The notes under the pieces: model-generated
Databases searched by the model: none
Seen by the model: the letters and a program-made list of their open reading frames with translations, nothing else
Told to the model about the DNA's origin: nothing
Source of the DNA: Candidatus Gastranaerophilales bacterium
Lineage (GTDB): Bacteria > Cyanobacteriota > Vampirovibrionia > Gastranaerophilales > Gastranaerophilaceae
Reading direction: 5' to 3'
Assembly: GCA_944325705.1 (NCBI GenBank)
Contig: CALVBB010000020.1
Location: 1-36,474 of the forward strand
DNA length: 36,474 nucleotides
In this document: one piece after another, positions 6,569 through 14,555 of the stretch
How the letters are laid out: each line of letters begins with the position of its first letter
How positions within the stretch are numbered: position 1 is the stretch's first letter
Made by a program: the position numbers and the translations under genes

Positions 6569-7303
6569 TTAATAAGCTTTATTTATTAAGGAATTGTGTG
6601 TTTCCATTTCTATTTTATCATCAAGCTGCTGAAGTTTTATTTTTTCGCCGTATCGTTTTTCGAGCGCAAGTTCTATCAAATAATCTGCAAAATGAGTATT
6701 TTTTGGCAGAAAAGAGCCGTGAAGATAGGTTCCGAAAACGTTTTTATACCGTGCGCCTTCGGTTTTATCCTGACCGTTATTTCCGTTTCCTGTTGTAATA
6801 ATGGCAAGCGGTTTTGTTTCTCCCTGAAGATAGGTAAGCCCGCTGTGGTTTTCAAACCCGACAAGAGTTTGAGGTGTAAGAAAGTCTGTCTTTGCTGTAA
6901 CATTTCCTATAAACCTTTTGTTTCCGGCAACGGTATAGGCATCCATAAGACTGAGTCCTTTAAGTTTATCTTTATCATGAGGCTGGTAATAATGGCCAAA
7001 AAGCTGGTATCCTCCGCAAATTCCTAAAAATACCGCACCTCGGTCGCGTTCTTCTGTTAAAAAAGATTTGTGCGAATATAGAATGTCAGCAACTTCTTCC
7101 TGCTGTTTGTCCTGGCCGCCGCCTATAAAATACAGGTCATGTTCTTTTATAGTATCTTTTGTGTGGATTTCTTCAAACTCAACCTCAATTCCGCGCCACT
7201 CGCAGCGTTTTTTCAGGGTAATAATATTTCCTATGTCGCCGTACAGGTTTAACAATTCAGGATAAAGGTGTGCTATAGAAATTTTTAAAGCTCTGTTTCC
7301 CAT
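6569..7303 (-). CDS. gatD: GatD-like glutamine amidotransferase (lipid II isoglutaminyl synthase subunit)
   Basis: This is a class I (triad) glutamine amidotransferase of the CobB/CobQ-like group. From the ATG at 7303 it has 244 residues, right for GatD, with the nucleophile C96 in FLGICGGYQLFGHYY and the catalytic H195 in GTYLHGSFLPKN. The N-terminal HLYPELLNLYGDIGNIITLKKR is the characteristic GatD/CobB-like opening, and FFNHSG-type FENHSG (150-155) is also conserved. GatD supplies ammonia to MurT, which amidates the D-glutamate of lipid II. No murT gene is next to it in this window. A longer frame opening at 7465 is unlikely because it would run through the divergent tatD promoter and start region. 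The -10 box TGC-TATAAT ends 7 nt before the chosen ATG. Confidence 0.85.
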   Translation of the reverse strand: MGNRALKISIAHLYPELLNLYGDIGNIITLKKRCEWRGIEVEFEEIHTKDTIKEHDLYFIGGGQDKQQEEVADILYSHKSFLTEERDRGAVFLGICGGYQLFGHYYQPHDKDKLKGLSLMDAYTVAGNKRFIGNVTAKTDFLTPQTLVGFENHSGLTYLQGETKPLAIITTGNGNNGQDKTEGARYKNVFGTYLHGSFLPKNTHFADYLIELALEKRYGEKIKLQQLDDKIEMETHNSLINKAY

Positions 7304-7347
7304 AAGTGTGATTATAGCACAAATTTCGTGCGTGGTATAATTGTTAT
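7304..7347. promoter_or_regulatory. Divergent leaderless-type promoters of gatD and tatD
   Basis: Only 44 bp separate the two start codons, and they hold two promoters. Leftward, TGC-TATAAT (-10 at 7316-7311) ends 7 nt before the gatD ATG. Rightward, TGG-TATAAT (-10 at 7336-7341) ends 6 nt before the tatD ATG. Neither gene has room for a Shine-Dalgarno sequence, and both -10 boxes carry the TGn extension that replaces a -35 box. Confidence 0.65.
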
Positions 7348-8118
7348 ATGAATGAAACATATTTGATTGATACACACTCCCATGTAGATATGCTTGAGGA
7401 GATAAGCGTTGAGAATGCAATAAAAAATGCAAAAGATGCAGGTGTAAAAAAGATACTGGTTCCATGCGCTTCCCCGAAAGATTTGGATAAGATTTATGAA
7501 CTTGTTACCGGATATGAAGAATTATACGGGCTTCTCGGGGTTCACCCTTCGGAAGTAAAAGATTGGGATGACAGTCTTATTAGTAAAATAAAAGAGTACT
7601 CAAAATCAGAAAAGATTGCGGGGATAGGGGAAATCGGTCTGGATTACTACTGGGATAAATCCTTTAATGACCTGCAAAAAGAGGTTTTCATAAAGCAGAT
7701 AAAACTTGCAAATGAACTTAACCTCCCTATTTGCGTGCACGATAGAGAGGCGCACAAGGACAGTTTTTATATTTTAAAAGAATACAATAAAACCTCGAAA
7801 GTTGTAATGCACTGTTTTTCAGGCAGCGTTGAATTTGCACGCGAGTGTATAAAAGAGGGCTGGTATCTGGCACTGGGCGGTGTTGTAACATTTAAAAATG
7901 CCGTTAAGATGAAAGAAGTTGCTGCTGATATTCCATTAGACAGACTGCTTCTTGAAACAGATGCGCCTTACCTTACTCCTGTGCCGTATAGAGGAAAAGA
8001 AAACCAGCCGGCTTATGTAAAATTCGTTGCGGAAGAAATTGCAAAACTTCGCGGAATTACTTTTGAGGAAGTTGCAGCTGTAACTTCCAGTAACGCAGAG
8101 GCCGTTTACTTTATGTAA
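7348..8118 (+). CDS. tatD: TatD-family metal-dependent deoxyribonuclease
   Basis: TatD-family enzymes are amidohydrolase-fold, metal-dependent nucleases acting on DNA 3' ends or D-aminoacyl substrates in the cytoplasm. The 256-residue protein has every metal-ligand motif: DTHSH (8-12), E95 in GEIGLDYYW, H131 in ICVHDREAHKD, H155 in MHCFSGS and D205 in ETDAPYLTP. It ends shortly after the conserved P-x-R/N-x-P segment (RGKENQPAYV). The start ATG lies six bases after an extended -10 box, so no other start was considered. It is divergent from gatD. The 176-nt gap to tlyA contains a long hairpin. Confidence 0.95.
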   Translation: MNETYLIDTHSHVDMLEEISVENAIKNAKDAGVKKILVPCASPKDLDKIYELVTGYEELYGLLGVHPSEVKDWDDSLISKIKEYSKSEKIAGIGEIGLDYYWDKSFNDLQKEVFIKQIKLANELNLPICVHDREAHKDSFYILKEYNKTSKVVMHCFSGSVEFARECIKEGWYLALGGVVTFKNAVKMKEVAADIPLDRLLLETDAPYLTPVPYRGKENQPAYVKFVAEEIAKLRGITFEEVAAVTSSNAEAVYFM

Positions 8119-8183
8119 CTTTTGCCTATTGCTTGAGTGAGGACTGAAATCTTTGATTTTAATGCGTGATGAGCTTACTATAT

Positions 8184-8247
8184 GAGGTATTTGTTTTCGA
8201 ACGATAGCGAGAGCAGAGCGGGAGCGTGTTGAGAAAATAAATACCTC
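8184..8247. repeat. Long intergenic hairpin between tatD and tlyA
   Basis: GAGGTATTTGTTTTC (8184-8198) and GAAAATAAATACCTC (8233-8247) form a 15-bp stem with one mismatch around a 34-nt, purine-rich loop (ACGATAGCGAGAGCAGAGCG and onward). The stem is too A/T-rich and lacks a U tract for a standard terminator. It sits 33 bp before the tlyA promoter. Confidence 0.6.
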
Positions 8248-8279
8248 TGTTTACTTATCTGGCAAAAATATTGTTAGTG

Positions 8280-8294
8280 TGCTATTTTAAAAAT
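8280..8294 (+). promoter_or_regulatory. Extended -10 promoter of tlyA, predicted leaderless start
   Basis: TGC-TATTTT (-10 at 8283-8288) is followed by six bases (AAAAAT) and the ATG at 8295. There is no Shine-Dalgarno sequence. This arrangement, matching that of mazG and tatD, is the reason for choosing the ATG at 8295 rather than an in-frame start at 8271. Confidence 0.55.
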
Positions 8295-9104
8295 ATGAAA
8301 AAAGAAAGACTGGACAAATATCTCGTTGATTTAGGCTATTTTGATACCAAAAGCAAGGCTGCTTCTGCCATACTTGCAGGTCACGTTAAAATTAATGATG
8401 AATATATTACAAAAGCAGGGTTCCAGATTTCACCGGATAAAGAGTATGATATTTCTGTAAAGTCTATGCCGTATGTCTCACGCGGCGGGTTTAAGCTTAA
8501 AAAGGCGCTTGATACTTTTCCTGTAAATATTGAGGGGCGGATTTGTTTTGATGCGGGTGCTTCTACCGGCGGCTTTACAGACTGCCTTCTGCAAAACGGT
8601 GCAAAGTTTGTTTATGCTGTTGATGTCGGCTACGGACAGCTTGACTGGAAAATTCGCGCAGACAAAAGGGTTAAGGTTGTTGAACGCACAAATCTGAAGA
8701 TTTGTGCGTATGAAGATATTTACTCAACTAATGAGCAGGTAGCAGATTTGCTTGTAAGCGATTTATCATTTATTTCTCTTACCAAGGTTATTGCCAATCT
8801 GAAAAAGCTGCTTAATCCGGAGTTTCATGAAATGATTTGTCTTATAAAACCACAGTTTGAGGCAGGCAGGGAAAATGTTGAAAAAGGCGGTGTTGTTAAA
8901 GATAAAAAGGTTCACGCAGAAGTTATAAAAAATGTTGTTGATTTTGCAATAACTACAGGGTATTCGGTTAAAGGGCTGACCTATTCTTCAATCAAAGGCC
9001 CGTCCGGAAATATTGAATATCTTATATGGCTTTCTACAGAAAGAGAAGGCTTTATGCCGGATATAGAAAATGTTGTTAAAGAAGCGTTTGAGGTATTGAA
9101 TTAA
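8295..9104 (+). CDS. tlyA: TlyA-family rRNA 2'-O-methyltransferase
   Basis: TlyA methylates ribose 2'-OH groups in 16S and/or 23S rRNA. From the ATG at 8295 it has 269 residues, the family length. The N-terminus is an S4 RNA-binding domain (about 1-60, ERLDKYLVDLGYFDTKSKAA). A conserved linker VSRGGFKLKKAL is followed by a Rossmann-like FtsJ/RrmJ methyltransferase domain with the SAM-binding motif FDAGASTGGFTDCLL, the VDVGYGQLDWKIR segment, the acidic strand DLLVSDLSFISL and the lysine-containing LIKPQFEAGR. The KGPSGNIEYL segment closes the fold. Proteins of this family are often called hemolysins historically, without direct evidence here. It converges on the minus-strand gene at 9101-9550, overlapping it by four bases at the stop codons. 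Confidence 0.93.
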   Translation: MKKERLDKYLVDLGYFDTKSKAASAILAGHVKINDEYITKAGFQISPDKEYDISVKSMPYVSRGGFKLKKALDTFPVNIEGRICFDAGASTGGFTDCLLQNGAKFVYAVDVGYGQLDWKIRADKRVKVVERTNLKICAYEDIYSTNEQVADLLVSDLSFISLTKVIANLKKLLNPEFHEMICLIKPQFEAGRENVEKGGVVKDKKVHAEVIKNVVDFAITTGYSVKGLTYSSIKGPSGNIEYLIWLSTEREGFMPDIENVVKEAFEVLN

Positions 9105-9550
9105 AGCGCCGGCTTGGCTGATTTAATTTCAGTAAGCGGTGTTGCTCCGTACATATCAATGTATTTATAAATATTAGAAATAATCCCCGGTGCAAAATAG
9201 TAGTTGTTGTTTGCCGGTGTAATCTTCAGCATTGTATTTTTGTTGTCTACATTTACTATGCTTGCCAGAAATTCTTTATTAACAGCATTAAACAATATAT
9301 AACCGGTTTTAGACTGCATTTCAAGAGGCTCAAAACGATTTGCGTTAATGCTTGCTATTGTCATGTAGAATAATTTTTCTGCATTCATAGGATAAACTCT
9401 TGTGCAGTGCTCAAAAGGTACGTTTTGCGGGGTTACAAGAGTGCTCAAATTCATTCCGGTATTTTGTGTATTTTGCTCGGCAAAGACCGGTATGCCGGCT
9501 AAAAATAATACATTTAATCCTATCAGCAGATATTTTTTTATTCTTTCCAT
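9101..9550 (-). CDS. Secreted or periplasmic protein of unknown function, 149 aa
   Basis: The N-terminus is a clear signal peptide: two basic residues (MERIKKY), a hydrophobic core (LLIGLNVLFLAGIPVF) and a signal peptidase I site at AEQ (about residues 24-25). The mature part is a small mixed alpha/beta domain (TRVYPMNAEKLFYMTIASIN; TGYILFNAVNKEFLASIV; NTMLKITPANNNYYF) that I cannot place in a family. Its layout, with a beta-rich strand that may read a cell-surface or lipid ligand, is only suggestive. The ATG lies inside the last codons of polA (13-bp overlap), so it is translationally coupled to polA at the end of that operon. At the 3' end it overlaps tlyA tail to tail by four bases. Confidence 0.8.
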   Translation of the reverse strand: MERIKKYLLIGLNVLFLAGIPVFAEQNTQNTGMNLSTLVTPQNVPFEHCTRVYPMNAEKLFYMTIASINANRFEPLEMQSKTGYILFNAVNKEFLASIVNVDNKNTMLKITPANNNYYFAPGIISNIYKYIDMYGATPLTEIKSAKPAL

Positions 9551-12405
9551 GTGTCACCTGTACTTAAGTCAACAACTAACGGAACTGCAAGCGGCTGGTG
9601 AAGTTCCATTGCCTCTTTGATTAAAGTTTTAATTTGTGGCAGTTCTGTTTTTAATGCTTCTACTACAAGTTCATCGTGAACCTGCATTATCATTTTAGAT
9701 TTAAGATTGTTTTCCTTTAATTTTTTAGAGAAATCAATCATTGCAATTTTCATCAAGTCTGCAGCGGTTCCCTGCATAGGCTGGTTTATTGCAGCGCGTT
9801 TTGCAAACTCTCTAATCATACTGTTCGGGCTTGCAAGTTCTGCTTTGAGGTATCTTTTCCTCCCGAATATAGTTTCAACATACCCGTGAAGTTCAGCCTG
9901 CATAACTGTTGCTTCCATATATTCTTTGATTTTCGGGTAGGTCTCAAAATATTTGTTGATAAATATATCTGCCTCACTGTTGGTTATACCAATAGCCTTA
10001 GCAAGTCCGTATTTGCTCTGTCCGTATATTATCCCGAAGTTAACAGCTTTTGCTTTATATCGCATTTCTCTTGTAACATCTTCTACCGGAACTTCAAAAA
10101 CTTTTGAAGCTGTCAGAGTATGGACATCAATTCCTGACCTGAAAGCTTCTATAAGCCGTTCATCACCTGATATGTGAGCCAGAAGCCTCAATTCAATCTG
10201 GGAGTAGTCTGCTGATAAAATTACTGAAGTTTTCTTATTTGCCGGTACAAAAGCTGTTCTTATTTTGTTGCCTTCCTCTGTTCTTATCGGAATGTTCTGC
10301 AGGTTAGGGTTTGAAGAAGAAAGTCTGCCGGTGGCTGTGATTGTCTGGTTATATGTTGTGTGAATTCTGTTATCAACCGGATCAATCAGTGCAGGAAGCG
10401 CATCCGTGTAAGTTGATTTCAGCTTTGCATATTTGCGGTATTCAAGTATCAGCCTTGCAATATCATATTCTTCGGCAAGTTCTTCCAGCACCTCGGCGCT
10501 TGTGGAATAATGCGACCTTCCTCGTTTTTTCTTACTTTTTAATCCAAGCTGGTCAAAGAGGATTTCTCCAACTTGCTTTGGTGAATTTATATTGAAACCG
10601 CAGTCCGCAAGATCGTAAATTTTTCTTTCCAGTCTGTGAAGTTGATTGTCCATTGTTCTCGAAAGCTGTTGCAGATATTCGACGTTAACTGATACGCCGT
10701 TAAATTCCATCTCTGCAAGAACTTCAGCCATCGGAACTTCAATTTCATATATAAATTTAACCTCATCAGCACTGAGTTTTTTCAGCCAGAATGCTGTAAG
10801 TTCAGTTATCATTCCGACTTCATCTGCAGCATGTTTCAAAACGTTGTTGATATCGGCGTCTTTGACTTTTATTTGTTTTTTCTTGTCTTTTACAACAGGA
10901 GCATACTCGCAGATTACATGGTTAAGATGTTCAAGAGCCTGAACGGCAATATCATGATTTCTTGCCGGATTTTTTACATAGCTTGCAAGAATAATATCGA
11001 ATTTTACACCCCTAAGAGTTATTCCGCAGTTTTTGAAAACATTGTAGGCAGTCTTTGAGTCATAAGTTATTTTTTTTATATTTTCATTTTCAAATATAGG
11101 ACGCAAAAGATTGAATACATAATCCGCATCTAGCTGGGTTTCCAGATTTTCGTGATGCAGCGGGATATAGTAAACTTTATTGTCATACCCTGTTTTATTG
11201 TTTAATTTAACCTTGCCGTTATCTAGTTTCAATAAGTCGCTGTAACTTACGGCAATTCCAGTAAGCGTGCTGGAAACTGCACTTTTTATATCCGCGTAAA
11301 CTTGAAAAGTTATTAAATCCTTGGTTTTTAATTCGTTGACAAGAGCCTCAAAGTCCGGACTGTCAGTAATAAGTTTCCCTTTATAGCAGTTATTTTCTTT
11401 GTTAACTTCTGCATGTATTGCCTGAGAAAATATTCCTAGCTGCAGTGGTGATGTTTCAGAGTCTGTTACGGTATCTTGTTTTCTTTTGCCTTTTCCTGCT
11501 GTTTCTTTATTAAATGATGCAAGTATTTCGTTAATATTTTTGATAAAACTGTAAAACTGCATTTTTGTAAGAAATTCTGTTACTGCTTTTATGTCAGGCA
11601 ATTCTACCTTTGTTTTTTCAAAATCAAAACCTAAATCCAAATCTCTTACGATAGTTGCCAGATACTGGCTCAAAACTGCGGAATCTTTTCCATTGCATAC
11701 CTTTTCCCTGATAGAATTTTCAGGAATTTCTTCACAGTGTTCAAGAACTCCTGCAAGGCTGCCGTATCTTAAAAGAAGCATACGGGCTGTTTTTTCTCCG
11801 ATGCCGCGAATACCCGGAATACAGTCAGATGTATCCCCCCTTAACGCTTTATAATCAATAACCTGATCCGGATAAACACCGAGTTTGTCGTGTACTTTTT
11901 TCCAGTCGTATTCTAATAAATCGCCGCGGCTCGGAATAATAACTTTTATGCAGCCTCTTTTATCGACAAGTTGAAAGGCATCCTGATCTCCGGTCAGAAT
12001 TAAAACTTTATGTCCTAATTCGCACGCCTGTTTTGAAATTGAGCCGATAACGTCATCTGCTTCATACCCTTCTTTAGTGTAGATAGGTATGCTGAAAGCT
12101 TTTAACCCTTCATAAATTATTCCCATCTGCTGCTGCATCATATCAGGCATAGCTTCCCTGTTTGATTTATACTCAGCGTATTTGTCAGTTCTGAATGTGT
12201 GGTGGCTTACATCAAATGCCACGGCAATTGCATCAGCCTGCAAATCAGGATTTTTAAGAAGATCAAATATCGCTTTAAAAAAACCATAAACAGCCCACGA
12301 AGGTATACCGTCTGTGGTTTTCATATTTGTTCTCTCCAGCGCAAAATATTGCCTGAATGCCAGTGCATGACCGTCAATCAATATTAATGTTTTTTGTTTT
12401 CCCAT
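9538..12405 (-). CDS. polA: DNA polymerase I, proofreading domain probably inactive
   Basis: The 955-residue enzyme has the normal three-part architecture. Residues 1-~290 form the 5'-3' exonuclease/flap nuclease (LILIDGHALAFRQYFAL; GYEADDVIGSI; LTGDQDAFQLVD; ALRGDTSDCIPGIRGIGEKT). About 330-520 is the 3'-5' exonuclease-like domain, and the C-terminal part is the family A polymerase with motif A ADYSQIELRLLAHISGD (about 732), motif B RYKAKAVNFGIIYGQS (about 788) and motif C MQVHDELVVE (about 905). In the exonuclease-like domain the Exo I D-x-E pair is replaced (LITFQVYADIKSA), so proofreading is likely lost. Polymerase I fills repair gaps and removes Okazaki primers. It follows clpX by 32 bp on the same strand and overlaps the next gene. 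Confidence 0.96.
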   Translation of the reverse strand: MGKQKTLILIDGHALAFRQYFALERTNMKTTDGIPSWAVYGFFKAIFDLLKNPDLQADAIAVAFDVSHHTFRTDKYAEYKSNREAMPDMMQQQMGIIYEGLKAFSIPIYTKEGYEADDVIGSISKQACELGHKVLILTGDQDAFQLVDKRGCIKVIIPSRGDLLEYDWKKVHDKLGVYPDQVIDYKALRGDTSDCIPGIRGIGEKTARMLLLRYGSLAGVLEHCEEIPENSIREKVCNGKDSAVLSQYLATIVRDLDLGFDFEKTKVELPDIKAVTEFLTKMQFYSFIKNINEILASFNKETAGKGKRKQDTVTDSETSPLQLGIFSQAIHAEVNKENNCYKGKLITDSPDFEALVNELKTKDLITFQVYADIKSAVSSTLTGIAVSYSDLLKLDNGKVKLNNKTGYDNKVYYIPLHHENLETQLDADYVFNLLRPIFENENIKKITYDSKTAYNVFKNCGITLRGVKFDIILASYVKNPARNHDIAVQALEHLNHVICEYAPVVKDKKKQIKVKDADINNVLKHAADEVGMITELTAFWLKKLSADEVKFIYEIEVPMAEVLAEMEFNGVSVNVEYLQQLSRTMDNQLHRLERKIYDLADCGFNINSPKQVGEILFDQLGLKSKKKRGRSHYSTSAEVLEELAEEYDIARLILEYRKYAKLKSTYTDALPALIDPVDNRIHTTYNQTITATGRLSSSNPNLQNIPIRTEEGNKIRTAFVPANKKTSVILSADYSQIELRLLAHISGDERLIEAFRSGIDVHTLTASKVFEVPVEDVTREMRYKAKAVNFGIIYGQSKYGLAKAIGITNSEADIFINKYFETYPKIKEYMEATVMQAELHGYVETIFGRKRYLKAELASPNSMIREFAKRAAINQPMQGTAADLMKIAMIDFSKKLKENNLKSKMIMQVHDELVVEALKTELPQIKTLIKEAMELHQPLAVPLVVDLSTGDTWKE

Positions 12406-12437
12406 AGTAAATTTCCAAATATTTTACGCTTTAGTTT

Positions 12438-13748
12438 TTAAGCTATTATTTCTTTTGAATCGCCGTTTGTTTTTGTAGGAAGCGGAACAACCTCCGCATT
12501 GTTTCTGTTCTTTACCATATCGGCGGTAACTGTAAATTTGCCTTTGTTTTCTTTGGAAGGAACATCATACATTACATCCAGCATAATTTCTTCAACAATA
12601 GCTCGAAGTGCTCTTGCACCTGTATTTCTTTTCAGCGCTTCCTGAGCAATCAAATCGATTGCTTCCGGCTCAAATTCCAGATCAACACCATCCATTTCCA
12701 GCAGACATTTGTACTGTTTCAACACTGCATTTTTAGGCTCTGTCAAAATCATCTTTAGAGTTTTTTCATTCAACGGATCAAGCACTGCGTAAGTAGGAAT
12801 ACGGCCGATAAATTCAGGAATTAAACCAAATTTCAGCAAATCATCCGGTTGAAGTTTTTTCAGTAATTTAGCAGCATTAGCTTCCTTTTCTGCCTGTGAT
12901 AGAGGTGCTTTTGCTCCAAATCCTACAGAACTTCCAACCTGAGCACGTCTTTCAATAATTTTTTCCAGTCCGACAAATGCTCCGCCTACAATAAACAGAA
13001 TATTTGAAGTATCAACCTCAATGAATTCCTGATGAGGGTGTTTTCTTCCGCCCTGAGGAGGAACATGCGCTACTGTACCTTCTATCATTTTCAATAAAGC
13101 CTGCTGTACGCCTTCCCCTGAAACATCTCTCGTAATTGAGGTGTTTTCGGACTTTCTTGAAATTTTGTCGATTTCATCAATATAGATAATGCCGCGCTCG
13201 GCTTTAGTTGAGTCAAAGTCCGCATTCTGATAAAGTCTTAGAAGAATATTTTCAACGTCATCACCAACGTAGCCGGCTTCTGTAAGAGTTGTAGCGTCAG
13301 CCACAGCAAAAGGTACATCAAGCATTTTTGCTAAAGTTTGTGCCAGTAATGTTTTACCGGAACCAGTAGGACCAACAAGCAGAATGTTGGATTTCTGGAT
13401 TTCAACATTATTTTTCAAATCCGCAGACTTGTTGTGTTTTAATCTTTTGTAGTGGTTATAAACAGCAACTGCAAGCACTTTTTTTGCATCATCCTGTCCT
13501 ATAATGTACTGATCTAAGTATGCTTTAATTTCGTGCGGTTTTGGGATAGGTTTTTCAGAAGTTAATTCTTCGGAATTTTCTCCTTCTTTTTCTTTATTTT
13601 CAAAAAATTCTTCATCAAGAATTTCATTGCAAAGTTCTACGCACTCATCGCAGATGTAAACTTCAGGGCCGGCAATTAATTTTTTTACCTGATCCTGTGA
13701 TTTCCCGCAAAAGGAACATTTTAATCTGCTGTCATCATGCTTTGGCAT
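12438..13748 (-). CDS. clpX: ATP-dependent Clp protease ATP-binding subunit ClpX
   Basis: ClpX is the hexameric AAA+ unfoldase that recognises tagged substrates and feeds them to ClpP. The 436-residue protein has the N-terminal C4 zinc-binding domain (C11, C14, C33, C36 in CSFCGKS and ICDECVELC), Walker A GPTGSGKT (126-133), the pore loop GYVG (159-162), Walker [10 protein letters not shown] (187-195), the RKH pore loop ([10 protein letters not shown]), the IGF-type ClpP-docking region ([12 protein letters not shown]; degenerate here) and sensor 2 ([13 protein letters not shown]). It lies downstream of clpP in the order tig-clpP-clpX, which is conserved in many bacteria. The 158-bp gap to clpP contains two palindromes and a -10-like element, so clpX may also have its own promoter. 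Confidence 0.97.
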   Translation of the reverse strand: MPKHDDSRLKCSFCGKSQDQVKKLIAGPEVYICDECVELCNEILDEEFFENKEKEGENSEELTSEKPIPKPHEIKAYLDQYIIGQDDAKKVLAVAVYNHYKRLKHNKSADLKNNVEIQKSNILLVGPTGSGKTLLAQTLAKMLDVPFAVADATTLTEAGYVGDDVENILLRLYQNADFDSTKAERGIIYIDEIDKISRKSENTSITRDVSGEGVQQALLKMIEGTVAHVPPQGGRKHPHQEFIEVDTSNILFIVGGAFVGLEKIIERRAQVGSSVGFGAKAPLSQAEKEANAAKLLKKLQPDDLLKFGLIPEFIGRIPTYAVLDPLNEKTLKMILTEPKNAVLKQYKCLLEMDGVDLEFEPEAIDLIAQEALKRNTGARALRAIVEEIMLDVMYDVPSKENKGKFTVTADMVKNRNNAEVVPLPTKTNGDSKEIIA

Positions 13749-13770
13749 TTCTTTTTTCCTCTTTTATTGC

Positions 13771-13853
13771 CTGGAGGCTTATAAGCCTCCAGTTTTATAC
13801 TTATGGTTGAATTAATAGTTTTATTTCAGGTCAGGCTTATTACCTGAGTTATA
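13771..13853. promoter_or_regulatory. Palindromes and possible promoter in the clpP-clpX intergenic region
   Basis: A perfect, loop-free 22-bp palindrome with half-site CTGGAGGCTTA occupies 13771-13792, inside the clpX leader. A second, looser repeat pairs TCAGGT (13826-13831) with ACCTGA (13842-13847). On the minus strand a TATAAC box (13853-13848) lies next to the second repeat. The first palindrome is not followed by a T run on the minus strand, so it is not a simple terminator for clpP; an operator or mRNA-processing hairpin is possible. Confidence 0.45.
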
Positions 13854-13906
13854 CCCTTTTTATTTTTTTGATTATGTTGCACACCTTACAGTTGCAGCAT
13901 TCCTGC

Positions 13907-14497
13907 CTACTTGATAGCATCGCGAGATACGACTTTATCAATCATGCCGTACTCAAGTGCTTCTGCAGGTGTCATAATGTAATCTCTATCAGTATCTTTT
14001 TCGATTTTCTTGATTGACTGACCAGTATTTGAAGCAAGTATTTCGTTCAGGGATTTCTTAATTCTGATAATTTCAGCAGCCTGAATTTCAATATCAGTTG
14101 CCTGTCCCTGAGCGCCGCCTAAAGGCTGGTGGATTAAAACACGTGAATGCGGCAGAGCCATTCTCTTGCCTTTTGCTCCTGACGACAGAAGGAATGCGCC
14201 CATAGAAGCTGCCTGACCCAGACAAATTGTTGAAACGTCAGCTCTTATGTGCTGCATAGTGTCATAGATTGCAAAACCTGCAGTAACGCTTCCGCCCGGA
14301 CTGTTAATATATAACATAATATCTTTTTCCGGATTTTCACTGTCAAGCAGGAGCATCTGTGCAACGACAAGGTTTGCTACCATATCGTCAATCGGAGTGC
14401 CCAGAAATATAATTCTTTCTCGTAATAATCTTGAGAATATATCAAATGAACGCTCGCCTCTGCTTGATTGTTCTATTACTACAGGTACAAAACTCAT
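13907..14497 (-). CDS. clpP: ATP-dependent Clp protease proteolytic subunit ClpP
   Basis: ClpP is the serine protease that forms the 14-mer degradation chamber for ClpX (and ClpA/C) substrates. The 196-residue protein has the catalytic Ser98 in [15 protein letters not shown], His123 in [14 protein letters not shown] and Asp172 in DTDRDYIM, and the oxyanion-type INSPGGSV segment (65-72). Its N-terminal [20 protein letters not shown] is typical, including the short propeptide region. It lies between tig (upstream, 58 bp) and clpX (downstream). A TATAAT box at 14532-14527 and an AAGGAAT ribosome binding site precede the ATG, so it can be transcribed apart from tig. Confidence 0.97.
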   Translation of the reverse strand: MSFVPVVIEQSSRGERSFDIFSRLLRERIIFLGTPIDDMVANLVVAQMLLLDSENPEKDIMLYINSPGGSVTAGFAIYDTMQHIRADVSTICLGQAASMGAFLLSSGAKGKRMALPHSRVLIHQPLGGAQGQATDIEIQAAEIIRIKKSLNEILASNTGQSIKKIEKDTDRDYIMTPAEALEYGMIDKVVSRDAIK

Positions 14498-14526
14498 GTT
14501 TTTTATTCCTTTCTTATTTTCATTAT

Positions 14527-14532
14527 ATTATA
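14527..14532 (-). promoter_or_regulatory. -10 box of a likely clpP promoter
   Basis: TATAAT on the minus strand lies in the 58-bp gap between tig and clpP, about 30 bp before the clpP ATG; a second overlapping TATAAT follows five bases downstream. A leader with the AAGGAAT ribosome binding site results. No clear -35 box is seen because it would fall inside the end of tig. Confidence 0.45.
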
Positions 14533-14555
14533 CGGACAGCCTGGTTTTCCAGTTT

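Noticed and set aside
7304-7465. A 54-residue N-terminal extension of gatD
   Set aside because: It would cover the tatD start and both promoters, and its His/Leu/Ser-rich sequence does not resemble the GatD family, which begins near the chosen ATG.
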